Assembly (NCBI GenBank): GCA_964478815.1
Contig: CAYZKY010000006.1
Coordinates: 17,624-81,623 of the forward strand
DNA length: 64,000 nt
Direction of reading: 5' to 3'
Source of the DNA: DASVNK01 sp964478815
GTDB taxonomy: Bacteria; Verrucomicrobiota; Verrucomicrobiia; Limisphaerales; SXQI01
Made by a program: the position numbers and the translations under genes. The number at the start of each line of letters is the position of its first letter. Position 1 is the first letter of the stretch. This document shows, piece by piece, positions 18,848 to 28,225 of the stretch. Below the pieces are notes generated by a model. The model did no database searches. It was not told the DNA's origin and worked only from the letters and a program-made list of their open reading frames with translations.

Positions 18848-21033
18848 ACTGGTCACTCGCAGCCTCAGGATGGACCATGGCCCTCGGCCTGCTGCTTTGG
18901 GTGGCGGCGGGTGCGATCTGCTATCTCAATTGGAGCCGCGGCGGACGGCGGACGAAGGGCTCCTGGCTCGAACTGCTCCGCTTCGTGATCGTGACCATGC
19001 TCGGCTTGACCCTCCTGCAACCCGAGCTGGTTCAGACGATCAAGCGCACCGAGAAACCGTTGGTGGCCATTCTGGTCGACCGTTCCGGCAGCATGGGGAC
19101 CCGCGATATTCAGGGTGAGACGATCCGTGCCCGCTCGGAATGGGTGGAGGCGCAACTCACGCCCGAGGTTCAACGCGCCCTGGAGAAGAACGCCCGCGTT
19201 GCCGTCGAAGAATTTGGTCTGCCGGCCCCCGCCTCCACCAACGCATCCGTTGCCCCCGCCGGCACCGATCTTAATGCCGCGCTCGAGAAAACGTTTCAGC
19301 GCGAACAGAATCTGCAGGCGGTGCTTTTGCTGACCGATGGAGATTGGAACCAGGGCAAATCGCCGGCGGCGGCGGGCTTTCGGTACCGCGAGCAGGGCAT
19401 TCCCATCTATTCCGTGGCTGTCGGACGCGAGACGCCGCTGCCCGATCTGTCGCTCGAAGTCGTGAATGCGCCTTCTTACGGCCTTTTCGGGGAACAAATC
19501 ACCATCCCATTTGCCATTCAGAGCCATTTGCCCGAGGAAGTGAAGACCACCGTCACGCTCTTCGATGGCCAGCGGGAGGAGACGCGCAAGGAGATCACCA
19601 TCCCGGCCTTTGGCCAGGTGCAGGACGCGGTCCTCTGGTATCCCCGTTCGGTGGGCGATGTGGCGCTGGCCATGCAGATCCCGATCCATCCGTCCGAAGC
19701 GCTCACCAACAACAACCGCCAGTCCTTCCAGATTTCGGTGCGGGTGGACAAACTTCGCGTGCTGGTCGTCGACTCGGTTCCCCGCTGGGAGTATCGCTAC
19801 CTGCGCAACGCCCTGGCCCGCGACCCCGGCGTGGAAATGAACTCCTTGTTGTTCCACCCGCAACTCGGCCCGGGCGGCGGGCGCGGCTACCTGGAACGAT
19901 TCCCGGACAGCAAGGAAGCGTTATCGAAGTACGACGTCGTGTTTCTGGGCGATGTCGGCGTCGGCCAGAGTGAGCTGACCGAAACCGATGCCGAGCTGCT
20001 CAAGGGCCTCGTCGAGCAGCAGGCCAGCGGCCTCGTGTTCGTCCCGGGGAGGCGTGGCCGCGTGTTGTCGCTGGCGAACAGTTCGCTCAAAGATCTGCTC
20101 CCCGTCGTGCTGGACGACAAGCGCCCCGAGGGCATCGCGCTCCAGAACGAAGCGGTTCTAACGCTGACCACCCAGGGCAAAGGCCACTTGCTCACCCGCT
20201 TCGATACCGACGAAAACGCCAATGCCCAAACGTGGCTGAACCTCCCCGGATTTTTCTGGTCCGCCGCGGTCGAGAAAAGCCGCCCCGGTTCCGAAGTGCT
20301 GGCCGTCCACTCGGCCTTGCGCAATGCCTCGGGGCGTCTGCCGCTGTTGGCCACCCGTTCCGCCGGTGCCGGCAAGGTGCTCTTTCTCGGCACGGACAGC
20401 GCCTGGCGCTGGCGCCGCGGCGTCGAGGACAAGTTTCACTACCGCTTCTGGAGCCAGGTTGTCCGGTGGATGGCGCATCAGCGCCACCTTTCGGAAAAGG
20501 AAGGCATTCGCCTGGCGTATTCCCCGGAAGCGCCCCAGCCGGGCGACACGGTCTTTTTGCAGGCGACGATCCTCAATGCCGCCGGCTTCCCCGCCGAAGG
20601 AGGGCCGATCCAGGCCACCGTCACGGCTCCGGACGGCCGGGCGGAACAACTGCAATTTGCCTCGATTGAAGGAGGTTGGGGCGTCTTCCAGAGCACCTTC
20701 ACGCCCGCGGCCGCCGGGAAGTACAAAGTCCTCCTCAATGCCGAAGCCCACGGCCGCAAGCTCGAAACGGATCTCGCCGTCCAGTCCCGCGTCGTTGAGC
20801 GCATCGGGCAGCCGGTCAACCGCGCCATCCTGGCCGAACTCGCCAGCTTGACGAGCGGCGCCAGCGCCTTGGCGGATGGCTTCGCCGATATCGTCGCCCA
20901 GATCGCCACCGCGCCCGAACCGAAACCGCTCGAACGCCGCATCCGGCTCTGGAGCAACCCCTGGTGGGGCGGCGCGATCCTCGCCTTGCTCACCGTGTAC
21001 TGGATCGGCCGCAAACTGAACGGCCTGCTTTAG
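18844..21033 (+). CDS. VWA-domain membrane protein with glutamine amidotransferase-like region
   Basis: The 729-residue product has two N-terminal helices (GWTMALGLLLWVAAGAICYL and LLRFVIVTMLGLTLLQPEL). A VWA domain with the MIDAS motif DRSGSMGTRD and LLLTDGDWNQG follows. Next come a beta-sandwich region and a class I glutamine amidotransferase-like segment (from about residue 300, RVLVVDSVPRWEYRYLRNAL). The chain ends in a C-terminal helix near residue 710. It overlaps the preceding gene by four bases and is the last gene of the MoxR-DUF58-BatA-VWA operon. The role is inferred only from context: an envelope-associated partner of the MoxR ATPase. Confidence 0.83.
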   Translation: MNWSLAASGWTMALGLLLWVAAGAICYLNWSRGGRRTKGSWLELLRFVIVTMLGLTLLQPELVQTIKRTEKPLVAILVDRSGSMGTRDIQGETIRARSEWVEAQLTPEVQRALEKNARVAVEEFGLPAPASTNASVAPAGTDLNAALEKTFQREQNLQAVLLLTDGDWNQGKSPAAAGFRYREQGIPIYSVAVGRETPLPDLSLEVVNAPSYGLFGEQITIPFAIQSHLPEEVKTTVTLFDGQREETRKEITIPAFGQVQDAVLWYPRSVGDVALAMQIPIHPSEALTNNNRQSFQISVRVDKLRVLVVDSVPRWEYRYLRNALARDPGVEMNSLLFHPQLGPGGGRGYLERFPDSKEALSKYDVVFLGDVGVGQSELTETDAELLKGLVEQQASGLVFVPGRRGRVLSLANSSLKDLLPVVLDDKRPEGIALQNEAVLTLTTQGKGHLLTRFDTDENANAQTWLNLPGFFWSAAVEKSRPGSEVLAVHSALRNASGRLPLLATRSAGAGKVLFLGTDSAWRWRRGVEDKFHYRFWSQVVRWMAHQRHLSEKEGIRLAYSPEAPQPGDTVFLQATILNAAGFPAEGGPIQATVTAPDGRAEQLQFASIEGGWGVFQSTFTPAAAGKYKVLLNAEAHGRKLETDLAVQSRVVERIGQPVNRAILAELASLTSGASALADGFADIVAQIATAPEPKPLERRIRLWSNPWWGGAILALLTVYWIGRKLNGLL

Positions 21034-21120
21034 TGCCGGTCCCGCGTCGATCCGAAGGTCACGGAACTCTCGCTTGGGCACCCGGAGTATTGTAAGCTTC
21101 CGGCAATCGAAGATGTTGTT

Positions 21121-22035
21121 ATGCGCCGCCTGCCTCGCCTGTTCGCTGCCATCGGCCTCCTGTTCGCTCTGAACCAGTGGGCGGGCCGCCCGGCCGACCC
21201 GCCCCCCGTGGAATCGGCGCCCGAGAGTTCGACGAATGCCCCGTACCGCATGTCACCGGGGAAGGTGCATGCCTTCTCGATCCCGTTGACCCAGACCGCG
21301 CGGCAAAGCGTGCTGGCCAGCAAGAATCCCATGGTGGAGTGGGCCTCGGCGGCGATCGTCGTCCCGCAAGGCTTCAACCCGGAGGTGCCGAATCCGCTGC
21401 TCATTGTCTGCTCGACCGGAGACGAGGAGACCTCCTCGATTCGCGAGCTGCGCGACTATGCCACCACCGCTTTGCGGCTCGGTTACGTCTTGGTGGCGGC
21501 CGAAGGCCCGTATGGCCGCCCGACCAACGATACTCCGCCCTGGCGCTGGGCCATGACCTCGACCCTCCTCGAACATCTGCACAAACATTGGCCCGGGTCT
21601 CGAAAATGGCCGATGGTTTGCGCCGGAGTTTCCGGCGGCGGCAAGTGGAGCGGGGTGCTCGGCGCGGTGCTGGCGAACAAGGGTTACAATCTGATGGGCG
21701 TCTTTATGGCCAGCGTCAACGAGGATTACGCCAGCGAAGCCGCCAAGCTGTACCGGCCCTCGACCCGCTACAAGGATGTTCCCATCTTCCTCAGCGGCGG
21801 TTCGGACGACAAGCTCGCCACGCCGCAACAGCATACCGAAGTGAAGGAGAGCCTGCTGCGCCACGGATTCGCCAAGGTACGGCTGGAGCTGCACAAAGGC
21901 GGCCACGAGCTGAGCCACGAAGACTTCCGCATGGCACTCCGCTGGTTCCTCGAACAATACGTCGAGCCCCCCGAAGAACCGAGGAATCCCTTACAGAAAC
22001 CTGCGCCGACTACGCCGCGAACACCGGAGGATTAA
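21121..22035 (+). CDS. Secreted alpha/beta-hydrolase-like protein
   Basis: A 304-residue protein with an N-terminal signal (RRLPRLFAAIGLLFALNQWA). The middle resembles an alpha/beta hydrolase: LLIVCSTGDEET, then the nucleophile-elbow candidate CAGVSGGGKWSG (Ser in GVSGG), then IFLSGGSDDKLATPQQ, which would supply the acidic residue, and a late histidine in HKGGHELSHEDF. That layout fits an esterase or phospholipase-type enzyme, substrate unknown. Its stop overlaps the stop of the convergent gene by four bases (TTAA), leaving no room for a separate terminator. Confidence 0.65.
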   Translation: MRRLPRLFAAIGLLFALNQWAGRPADPPPVESAPESSTNAPYRMSPGKVHAFSIPLTQTARQSVLASKNPMVEWASAAIVVPQGFNPEVPNPLLIVCSTGDEETSSIRELRDYATTALRLGYVLVAAEGPYGRPTNDTPPWRWAMTSTLLEHLHKHWPGSRKWPMVCAGVSGGGKWSGVLGAVLANKGYNLMGVFMASVNEDYASEAAKLYRPSTRYKDVPIFLSGGSDDKLATPQQHTEVKESLLRHGFAKVRLELHKGGHELSHEDFRMALRWFLEQYVEPPEEPRNPLQKPAPTTPRTPED

Positions 22036-23477
22036 GGGCTCACCACCACATCGAACGCGCCGGTGCGGACCTGGCCTCCCGATTTCGTCTGCACCCACAT
22101 GCGGTACTTCCCGGGGCGAGGGAAGGCGTAGGGGAAGCTCAAGTCTTTTTCCGGCCGCCCACAGACGATATCGAGCGGGTTGTTGGCCTGCGCCTTTTCC
22201 CGTTGGGCGAAAAGTTCCTGGGCGGTCATGGAGATCGTTCCCATCGGGTGCAAATGAGTGAAGACCGTTCCATCCTCTGCCCGGATCACCGCGTGGCTCC
22301 ACATCCCCATGTAGGGTTCGAGAGGGGCAGGCTGGCCGTCGGCGCCGACCAAATCGAAACGCAGCGTCGTCTCCGATGCCGGGCTGGGCGCATGCGGATT
22401 CCGCCAGATCAGGCGCAGACCATCCTCGAAGTTCGCCACGCCGTCCGCGCCGGCGGCCGCCCCAGTCCACCACGAATCGTCGCTGTCCAATCCAGTCCCC
22501 TGGGCCGAATTCTCGGTCAGTTCCAGCGAAGCGAGCAGCGTCTGAGTCAGGCCGCTTTCATGGGTAATGTCTCCGTAGATAGCGTAGCGCCCGGCCGGTA
22601 GCGCGGGCAGGGCCGTCTCGAAATTGCGCTTACCCAGCATGCGGGGATGCAGATGGGCGAAGACGTTCTGGCCCGATGATTCCACCAGGAAGAGATGCAT
22701 CCATTTCCCGTGATCGGGGACGATCGGAGTGTGATCCCGCCAGTGCCGCGTGTTGTCGTCGAAGGTCATGCGAAGCCGGGCGGCAGCGTCGGATTTGGTT
22801 AAAGTGGCGGTCATCTCCCCCGGAGTGAACAGCCGGTTGTTACGGAAATCGGCGTCTACCTCGCCCCACCAGCGGTGTCCGCGCCACAAGAGAAGTCCGA
22901 GCAGAATGCTCCCGATCGCCATGCCGAGCCGCGCCAGCCAGACCCGCTTGCGGTTCGGAACCACGCCCGCGGGCAGCACGCTCTCGCGCACCGCGGCTCC
23001 GACGATCAGGATCAGCAGGACGACCAGCACGCCGCCGGCCACGAGGAAAGCCGTGCTCATCGTCCGCGACATTTCCAGCCGCTGGCTCGACACGGAATTC
23101 AGCGGCACGATCGCCGTGCCTTGGCCCAAGGCTCCCTTGACGTCCACAAACACGCTGTACGCGCCGGAATCCATCAGCCAAAGTTCGGTGGAATAAAGGT
23201 TGGTTTCGCCGGTCACCGGCGGCGCCGGATCGGCCGGCGGAGCGCCTTTCCGCCCAGCGTCCCAGCGGACGGGCAGCGCGCTCACGTTGGTGACGCCGGG
23301 ATCATGGACTCGCACATTGATTTTGGCCCGGCCGGGGACGACCTCCGGCGGAACGATCGAAACCCGCACCCGGTACGGCCCGGCCTGGCCTTCCATGAAC
23401 ACATAGGAATTGCCGATGTGCGCTTGCGCCACCCAGGTGCAACACAGGGCGAGAAGGGCGAGCGCGAAGCGGTTCAT
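22032..23477 (-). CDS. Exported membrane protein with HLHP motifs
   Basis: The 481-residue product begins MNRFALALLALCCTWVAQA, a clear signal peptide. This start is preferred because it overlaps the upstream stop by four bases (ATGA). Two central membrane helices are visible (AFLVAGGVLVVLLILIVGAA and LGMAIGSILLGLLLWRG). The second half contains two related beta modules, each with an HLHP signature (VFAHLHPRMLG and VFTHLHPMGT), and a final immunoglobulin-like segment (PGKYRMWVQTKSGG). The His pattern suggests metal binding, but no family with known function is recognised. It probably acts together with the multi-pass protein encoded immediately upstream. Confidence 0.65.
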   Translation of the reverse strand: MNRFALALLALCCTWVAQAHIGNSYVFMEGQAGPYRVRVSIVPPEVVPGRAKINVRVHDPGVTNVSALPVRWDAGRKGAPPADPAPPVTGETNLYSTELWLMDSGAYSVFVDVKGALGQGTAIVPLNSVSSQRLEMSRTMSTAFLVAGGVLVVLLILIVGAAVRESVLPAGVVPNRKRVWLARLGMAIGSILLGLLLWRGHRWWGEVDADFRNNRLFTPGEMTATLTKSDAAARLRMTFDDNTRHWRDHTPIVPDHGKWMHLFLVESSGQNVFAHLHPRMLGKRNFETALPALPAGRYAIYGDITHESGLTQTLLASLELTENSAQGTGLDSDDSWWTGAAAGADGVANFEDGLRLIWRNPHAPSPASETTLRFDLVGADGQPAPLEPYMGMWSHAVIRAEDGTVFTHLHPMGTISMTAQELFAQREKAQANNPLDIVCGRPEKDLSFPYAFPRPGKYRMWVQTKSGGQVRTGAFDVVVSP

Positions 23478-24679
23478 CGCTGCACCCGGCTCATCCAGTT
23501 GCCCACGCCGAGGGCGATCCGGGATTTGAGCATGGCCAGCCCCATCGCGATCAGGAGGCCTTGTCCCGTGATGGGATCCTTCACGGTATCCCAGAATCTG
23601 CCCTGCCATTCGCCCGGCTTCGCGAAATAAGGCCAGAACCGATGCCCGCCGAAAAACCAGTTATCCGATTGCGGGCTGAGCATGAACCCAGAAAAATTGT
23701 ACTGGACGGCGAAGAAAGCCGCGCAAAACGCCGCGCCCATCAGGATCGAGAGCAGGCAATCCCACCAAAAGCCGCGGTGTTGCCGAAAGGCCAGGTGAAG
23801 CAAATCCATCGCCAAGGCCGGGACGACCAGGAGCAGCGGATAAACCGGCGGCACCATCCGATCCACCGGAATGTAAATGGGAGCTAGCAACGGTTGCGCC
23901 GGGAAGAGCGGCAGGACCCAGACCATGCTGGCGTAGATCAGCATGTAAACGAACGCCGCGCCGGTGGCGGCCCAGCGCACCTTCGCCGCTCGCATCACCG
24001 CCGCCAGATAGGTGGGATAGACCAGGCAGGATATTATGTAAAACGTGTTCCCCTGTTGCTGGTTCGGAAAGCTCTTCTCCGTCACGATGATGGTGGACAT
24101 CGTCACCAGAATCCCGGCGCAAAAGATGAATAGCCAGCCTCCGGCTTTGGCTCCGGTGCGATTTTGCCATTGCAACACCAGCAGGAGCGATCCGAGCGCC
24201 ACGGCGTACATGCCGGCGGCGAGCACGGTGTGGGGCGGGCTGAGAATCTCCACATCCAGCCCGTAGGCATTGTGCCACCAATCGTCGAAGGGGGCGGAGA
24301 GCAACATGGCCCACGCCCCCCAGATGATGACCCAGGCTCCGAGCGGAGCGCGCAGCCCGAGGAGACGGACTCCTTCTCCGGTGCGGTCGAAAAAGGTGCT
24401 GCGAACCGCCAGCCAGCCTGCGGTGAAACCGGGGATCAATCCGCCGAGGTGAATCGTGATATGCGCGGGTGTCCAGAAGGTGTCGCGCCCGATCGTCGAA
24501 TGCCAGGAGATGTCCCACAAGGTCCCGATGGGGATGCAGAGCGCTCCGAAAGCTACCGCGAAGCACCACCAGGGAAACGCCTCAGTCCTCGCCGCAGCTA
24601 CAGGCCGCGCGGGCGCGGGCATGTCCAGAACCGCCGACTGTATCATAATTGTCTGACAGGCATCATTCTCCATCCTCAC
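23474..24679 (-). CDS. Multi-pass membrane protein of unknown function
   Basis: About 400 residues with roughly ten hydrophobic helices, for example FPWWCFAVAFGALCIPIGTL, LGAWVIIWGAWAMLLSA, GGWLFIFCAGILVTMSTII and PLLLVVPALAMDLLHLAF. Conserved-looking polar clusters in membrane regions include DISWHSTIGRDTFWTPAH and ILSPPHTVLAAG, whose histidines could bind metal or heme. The start is uncertain: GTG 24679, ATG 24673, ATG 24646 and ATG 24622 are all in frame. The stop overlaps the next gene's ATG, so this protein and the HLHP protein form a two-gene module. No family is recognised with confidence. Confidence 0.62.
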   Translation of the reverse strand: MRMENDACQTIMIQSAVLDMPAPARPVAAARTEAFPWWCFAVAFGALCIPIGTLWDISWHSTIGRDTFWTPAHITIHLGGLIPGFTAGWLAVRSTFFDRTGEGVRLLGLRAPLGAWVIIWGAWAMLLSAPFDDWWHNAYGLDVEILSPPHTVLAAGMYAVALGSLLLVLQWQNRTGAKAGGWLFIFCAGILVTMSTIIVTEKSFPNQQQGNTFYIISCLVYPTYLAAVMRAAKVRWAATGAAFVYMLIYASMVWVLPLFPAQPLLAPIYIPVDRMVPPVYPLLLVVPALAMDLLHLAFRQHRGFWWDCLLSILMGAAFCAAFFAVQYNFSGFMLSPQSDNWFFGGHRFWPYFAKPGEWQGRFWDTVKDPITGQGLLIAMGLAMLKSRIALGVGNWMSRVQR

Positions 24680-24727
24680 GGGCCGCGCAACTCTCCGGAC
24701 CGCTTTTCTAAATGGAGGCGCGGGCGG

Positions 24728-24907
24728 CTATCGACCCGCACCGCCGGGTTCGATCGGTTTGGGCCAGCGCGGGCGGTTGCGGCGGAGATGAGGGGGCAGG
24801 GTGGCCTCGGCGAAGCGAATGGCTTCCTGAATATGCCGCCAGCGGAGAGCCGGATCGTAGGCGCGATCTCGTTTGGCTTCCTCCCGGGCTTTGGCTTCGC
24901 TGTCCAT
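24728..24907 (-). CDS. Small hypothetical protein, 59 residues
   Basis: A short open frame reading MDSEAKAREEAKRDRAYDPA at its start and ending ...RPKPIEPGGAGR-like in a proline-rich tail. The composition is charged and helical (LRWRHIQEAIRFAEATLPPH), as expected of a real small cytosolic protein. It fills the gap between its neighbours on the same strand. It has no membrane segment or known motif. It is too short to be certain without comparative data. Confidence 0.45.
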   Translation of the reverse strand: MDSEAKAREEAKRDRAYDPALRWRHIQEAIRFAEATLPPHLRRNRPRWPKPIEPGGAGR

Positions 24908-25003
24908 GCCGGTTAACCTTCCCCGGCCATCGCCCGTTTCAAGTGAGCGATCCGGCGTTCCCTTAAATATCCCATCGGCAATTGGGCGGAATGGTCCGAG
25001 CGA

Positions 25004-25489
25004 TCAGAGCCGGGAGATCTTCTCGACGAGGCCGGTGGTCGATTTCCCGGGGACGAAGGGAATAAGCACGATGCGCCCGCCGGCATTCTCGACGGTGCGG
25101 CGTTCTTCCTGGTTCAGGGTTTCGAGGGTGTAATCGCCGCCTTTGACGTAAATATCCGGCTGCGCGCGCGCCAGGAATCCGGTGGCCCGGACGTCGGGAA
25201 AGATGCAGGTGGCGGAGACCGATTCCAGGGCGGCGACGACGGCGGCGCGGTCCGTTTCGGAATTGATGGGGCGGCCTTCGCCCTTGAGGCCGCGCACGGC
25301 GTCGTCGCCATTGATGCCGACGAGGAGGGCATCGCCCTGGGCGCGGGCTTGTTCGAGGTAGGTGGCGTGACCGAGGTGGAGCAGGTCGAAACAGCCGTTG
25401 GTGACCACCAGGCACCGGCCGGAGGCGCGCATCTGCGCCCGCCAGGCGTCGAGGCGCTCGTAGGGCACCACCTTGTCGCGAAACGTCAT
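25004..25489 (-). CDS. rfaE2: D-glycero-beta-D-manno-heptose 1-phosphate adenylyltransferase
   Basis: A 161-residue stand-alone nucleotidyltransferase matching the C-terminal half of bifunctional HldE. It transfers AMP to heptose-1-phosphate to make ADP-heptose for the lipopolysaccharide inner core. The signature is VVTNGCFDLLHLGHATYL, with the HxGH catalytic motif, and DIYVKGGDYTLETLNQEE. The C-terminal GKSTTGLVEKI contains the family's KSTT motif. The kinase half is not fused and not in this window, so this is the split RfaE2 form. With lpxA at 59.6 kb it argues for an LPS-bearing outer membrane. Confidence 0.93.
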   Translation of the reverse strand: MTFRDKVVPYERLDAWRAQMRASGRCLVVTNGCFDLLHLGHATYLEQARAQGDALLVGINGDDAVRGLKGEGRPINSETDRAAVVAALESVSATCIFPDVRATGFLARAQPDIYVKGGDYTLETLNQEERRTVENAGGRIVLIPFVPGKSTTGLVEKISRL

Positions 25490-25625
25490 GGCGGCAGGTT
25501 TTGACAGATGCGAATCATCGGGGAAAGCTAATTCATGGATTGCAGCGAGATCGGCATTCCGTCTCCCGACGTGCCACCGGCCACGGTCGCCTTGTGTTTT
25601 GAACCGCTGGATTTAGACTTCGCCC

Positions 25626-26081
25626 ATGAAGACTGACGTGCCAGTGAATATTCGCGGTATCCTCCCGGCGAATAGCGGCTGCGCCATCTTCCTGGGGAAT
25701 GACGACAAGGTGTTCGTCATACAGGTGGAGCACAACATGGGGGCGGTCATCGGGATGTTCCTGAAGGGAACGGCCAAGGAGCGCCCCCTGACGCACGATC
25801 TGATGCGGGATATCCTCCAGTGCTTTAATATCTCGGTCGACCGCATTTTGATCACCGAGTTGAAGAATTCGACCTATTTCGCGCGGCTCTTCCTCCATCA
25901 GCAGAACGAGCTGGGCCGCAAGCTGGTGGAAATCGACGCCCGGCCGAGCGATTGCCTGGCCCTCGCCGCGGCGCAGAAGCGGCCCATTTTCGTGTCCCGC
26001 GCGCTCTTCGACGAGGTCGAGGACATGAGCGAGGTGCTCCAGCGGATCAACGAGAATCACGAAGGAACCGAGAGCGAGTAG
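25626..26081 (+). CDS. Bifunctional nuclease family protein (DUF151)
   Basis: A 151-residue single-domain protein of the BFN/DUF151 family, of normal family length. Recognisable segments are GCAIFLGNDDKVFVIQVEH, AVIGMFLKGTAKERPLTHDL and the strongly conserved LVEIDARPSDCLALA. In plants members have RNase/DNase activity; the bacterial role is poorly defined. The stop lies 8 bp before the holA start and the two are surely co-transcribed. Confidence 0.92.
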   Translation: MKTDVPVNIRGILPANSGCAIFLGNDDKVFVIQVEHNMGAVIGMFLKGTAKERPLTHDLMRDILQCFNISVDRILITELKNSTYFARLFLHQQNELGRKLVEIDARPSDCLALAAAQKRPIFVSRALFDEVEDMSEVLQRINENHEGTESE

Positions 26082-26089
26082 GAGCTGCC

Positions 26090-27241
26090 ATGCGCCCGAA
26101 ACCTTCCGAACCGGCAGGGACGGCCATCCCTCTGTATTTCATTTTCGGCGAGGATGACTTCGCGGTGAAGCAGCGCGCCCGGCAGATTTTCCAGGCTTGG
26201 TGCCAGGAGACGGGCGGCTTCGACAACGAAACGATCGACGCTACGGCTTCGAACAGCGGCGAGGCGCTGCGGGCGATCGCCCGGCTGCGGGAGGCGTTGC
26301 AGACCATTCCATTCTTCGGCGGAGGCAAGGCGATCTGGTTTCAGAACTGCAATTTCCTCGGCGACGAGCGGACGGCCTCCGCCGCGGCCGTGGCGGAGGC
26401 TTTGGCCGAATTGGCGCAGGAGTTGAAGGCTTTCCAATGGAACGGAGTGCGGCTGATCATCTCGGCGGGCAAGGTCGATAAGCGGAAAAGTTTCTACAAG
26501 GCATTGGACAAACTCGGCGAGGTGGAGACTTTCGCAGGCTGGAATCTCGACGATAAAGATTGGGCCGATCAGGCGGAGATGGCGGCGCGCAAGCAGCTCC
26601 GCGGGCTGGGCAAGGAGATCTCGGGCGACGCACTGGCCGCGCTCGTGGCGAACGTCGGGCCGAACAACCGGCTGCTGACTTCCGAAGTGGAGAAGCTCGC
26701 GCTCTTTCTGGGGGGCCGGCCGCAGGTGAGCGTCGAGGATGTCGAAACGATCGTGAGCCGGCAAAAGCAGGCGAAGGCGTTCGCCCTGGCCGATGCCCTC
26801 GGGGCGCGTAACCTGCCGCGCCTGTTAAAGACGCTGGATCAGGAACTGTGGTCGATGCAGACTGATTCGTCGCGCAGCGAAATGGGGCTGCTCTACGGGT
26901 TTATCTCGAAGGTCAGGACGATGCTCTTCCTGCGTGAAATGATCCGCGAAGGATGGCTGCGGCCGAGCCTGGACTTCGCGCAATTCAAGGCGGCGCTCGA
27001 ACGGATTCCGGCGGACGCGCTGCCGAAAGATCGGAAATACAACCCGCTGGCGATGCACCCGTACGCGCTCTACAACTCGCTGGCGCAGGCCCGGAACTAT
27101 TCGACGGAGGAACTCGTCGAGGCCCTGGAGGCGCTGCTTCAATGCAACCTGCGGATGATCTCGACCGGCGTGGATCCGGCCCACGCCTTGCAGGAAACGC
27201 TCATGCGGATCGTCGGCCTGCCGCGCCGCGCCGCCGCCTGA
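26090..27241 (+). CDS. holA: DNA polymerase III delta subunit
   Basis: The 383-residue product is the clamp-loader delta subunit, which opens the beta sliding clamp at replication forks. The N-terminus has the family start PLYFIFGEDDFAVKQRARQ. The middle shows the AAA+-like fold with NRLLTSEVEKLALFLGG, and the C-terminal collar domain contains YNSLAQARNYSTEELVEAL. ATG at 26090 is preferred over the earlier frame opening because GTAGGAGCTGCC places a good ribosome-binding site in front of it. It sits between the bifunctional nuclease gene and the STAS gene in one operon. Confidence 0.9.
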   Translation: MRPKPSEPAGTAIPLYFIFGEDDFAVKQRARQIFQAWCQETGGFDNETIDATASNSGEALRAIARLREALQTIPFFGGGKAIWFQNCNFLGDERTASAAAVAEALAELAQELKAFQWNGVRLIISAGKVDKRKSFYKALDKLGEVETFAGWNLDDKDWADQAEMAARKQLRGLGKEISGDALAALVANVGPNNRLLTSEVEKLALFLGGRPQVSVEDVETIVSRQKQAKAFALADALGARNLPRLLKTLDQELWSMQTDSSRSEMGLLYGFISKVRTMLFLREMIREGWLRPSLDFAQFKAALERIPADALPKDRKYNPLAMHPYALYNSLAQARNYSTEELVEALEALLQCNLRMISTGVDPAHALQETLMRIVGLPRRAAA

Positions 27242-27259
27242 GGCCAAGGGTCAACCGCC

Positions 27260-27787
27260 ATGCCAAATCCTGCCTCCAGTATTTCCGTCGCGGTGCTCGA
27301 ACGGACGGCCTATTTGAAGATCGCGGGGCGCGCGAATGTCGCGGCGAGCTGCGAATTCAAGGGAGCGGTGGGGGCGCTGCAAAGCCGGGGCTTCAGCGCT
27401 TTCGTGCTCGACCTGGGCGAGTGCCTCACGATGGATAGCACCTTTCTCGGCGTGCTGACCTTCCTGGCGCAAGGCAGCACGGGGGCCGATCCTTCCCCGC
27501 CGCCGGTGCTGCTGAATCCGAATGCGCGCGTCTCGGACCTCATCGACACCCTGGGGGTGCACTCGCTCTTTCAGATCATCTACGAAGCAAATCCCTGCAC
27601 CGCGCTGTTCGAACCGCTGCCGCCCGGGCAGACCGCGTCGAAGGAAGAGGTCTCGCGCACGTCGCTGGAAGCGCATCTCGAGCTGATGCGGCTGAATCCC
27701 GCGAATATCCCCAAGTTCAAGGACGTCACGCAATTCCTGGCCGAGGATTTGAAGCGCTTCGAAGCCCCTGGAACCCCGCCCGCCTGA
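27260..27787 (+). CDS. STAS-domain protein (anti-sigma factor antagonist-like)
   Basis: A 175-residue protein with a STAS domain over about residues 5-110. It includes TAYLKIAGRANVAASCEFKG, the strand FVLDLGECLTMDSTFLGVL (the DST serine occupies the position phosphorylated in SpoIIAA-type proteins) and SDLIDTLGVHSLFQI. A 65-residue helical tail follows, ending FLAEDLKRFEAPGTPPA. Such proteins regulate through a serine kinase/phosphatase partner switch, but no partner is nearby. It starts 18 bp after holA, probably in the same transcript. Confidence 0.82.
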   Translation: MPNPASSISVAVLERTAYLKIAGRANVAASCEFKGAVGALQSRGFSAFVLDLGECLTMDSTFLGVLTFLAQGSTGADPSPPPVLLNPNARVSDLIDTLGVHSLFQIIYEANPCTALFEPLPPGQTASKEEVSRTSLEAHLELMRLNPANIPKFKDVTQFLAEDLKRFEAPGTPPA

Positions 27788-27848
27788 AACCGCTCTTGCT
27801 CCGAGCTGTCAACCTTGGCGCTGAGCATTCCGGGCCTCTTTGCGTCTC

Positions 27849-28103
27849 TCAACGCTTTGATCGTTTCAGCATCGCAAATCCGTAATGCTCGGTCGAATGC
27901 GCCACGGAGACCAGCTCCCAGCCCTGCTCGACGCGTTCATTGATGGCCCGCGCCAGGCTGAGTTCCTGACCGAACACGGTGCCCTGAACCATCGAATACT
28001 CGACCCCGCCGACCGCTTGCGCGCCCGCCCCCAGTCCGCATGCGGCCGCGATGGCCAGCGCCGCTCCCAACACAAAACTCCGCCACTCGATTTTTGCTTT
28101 CAT
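27849..28103 (-). CDS. Small exported DUF4177-like protein
   Basis: From ATG 28103 this encodes 84 residues with a signal peptide (WRSFVLGAALAIAAACGLG). The mature part matches the pattern of DUF4177 proteins: VEYSMVQG, then LARAINERVEQGWELVSVAH, then YGFAMLKR. DUF4177 proteins are small and of unknown function. The in-frame ATG at 28148 would add an unlikely N-terminus. Confidence 0.6.
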   Translation of the reverse strand: MKAKIEWRSFVLGAALAIAAACGLGAGAQAVGGVEYSMVQGTVFGQELSLARAINERVEQGWELVSVAHSTEHYGFAMLKRSKR

Positions 28104-28225
28104 ACCCCGCGAGCCTAGCGGTTCGGGCGGACCTCGCAATCCTCTCACAACTTCTCCCCTGGCTCTGGCCCAGCCTCCGGTTGAAAAGTATCAAGGCATC
28201 GATTGGCCTGGTGATGTTTCGGCTG

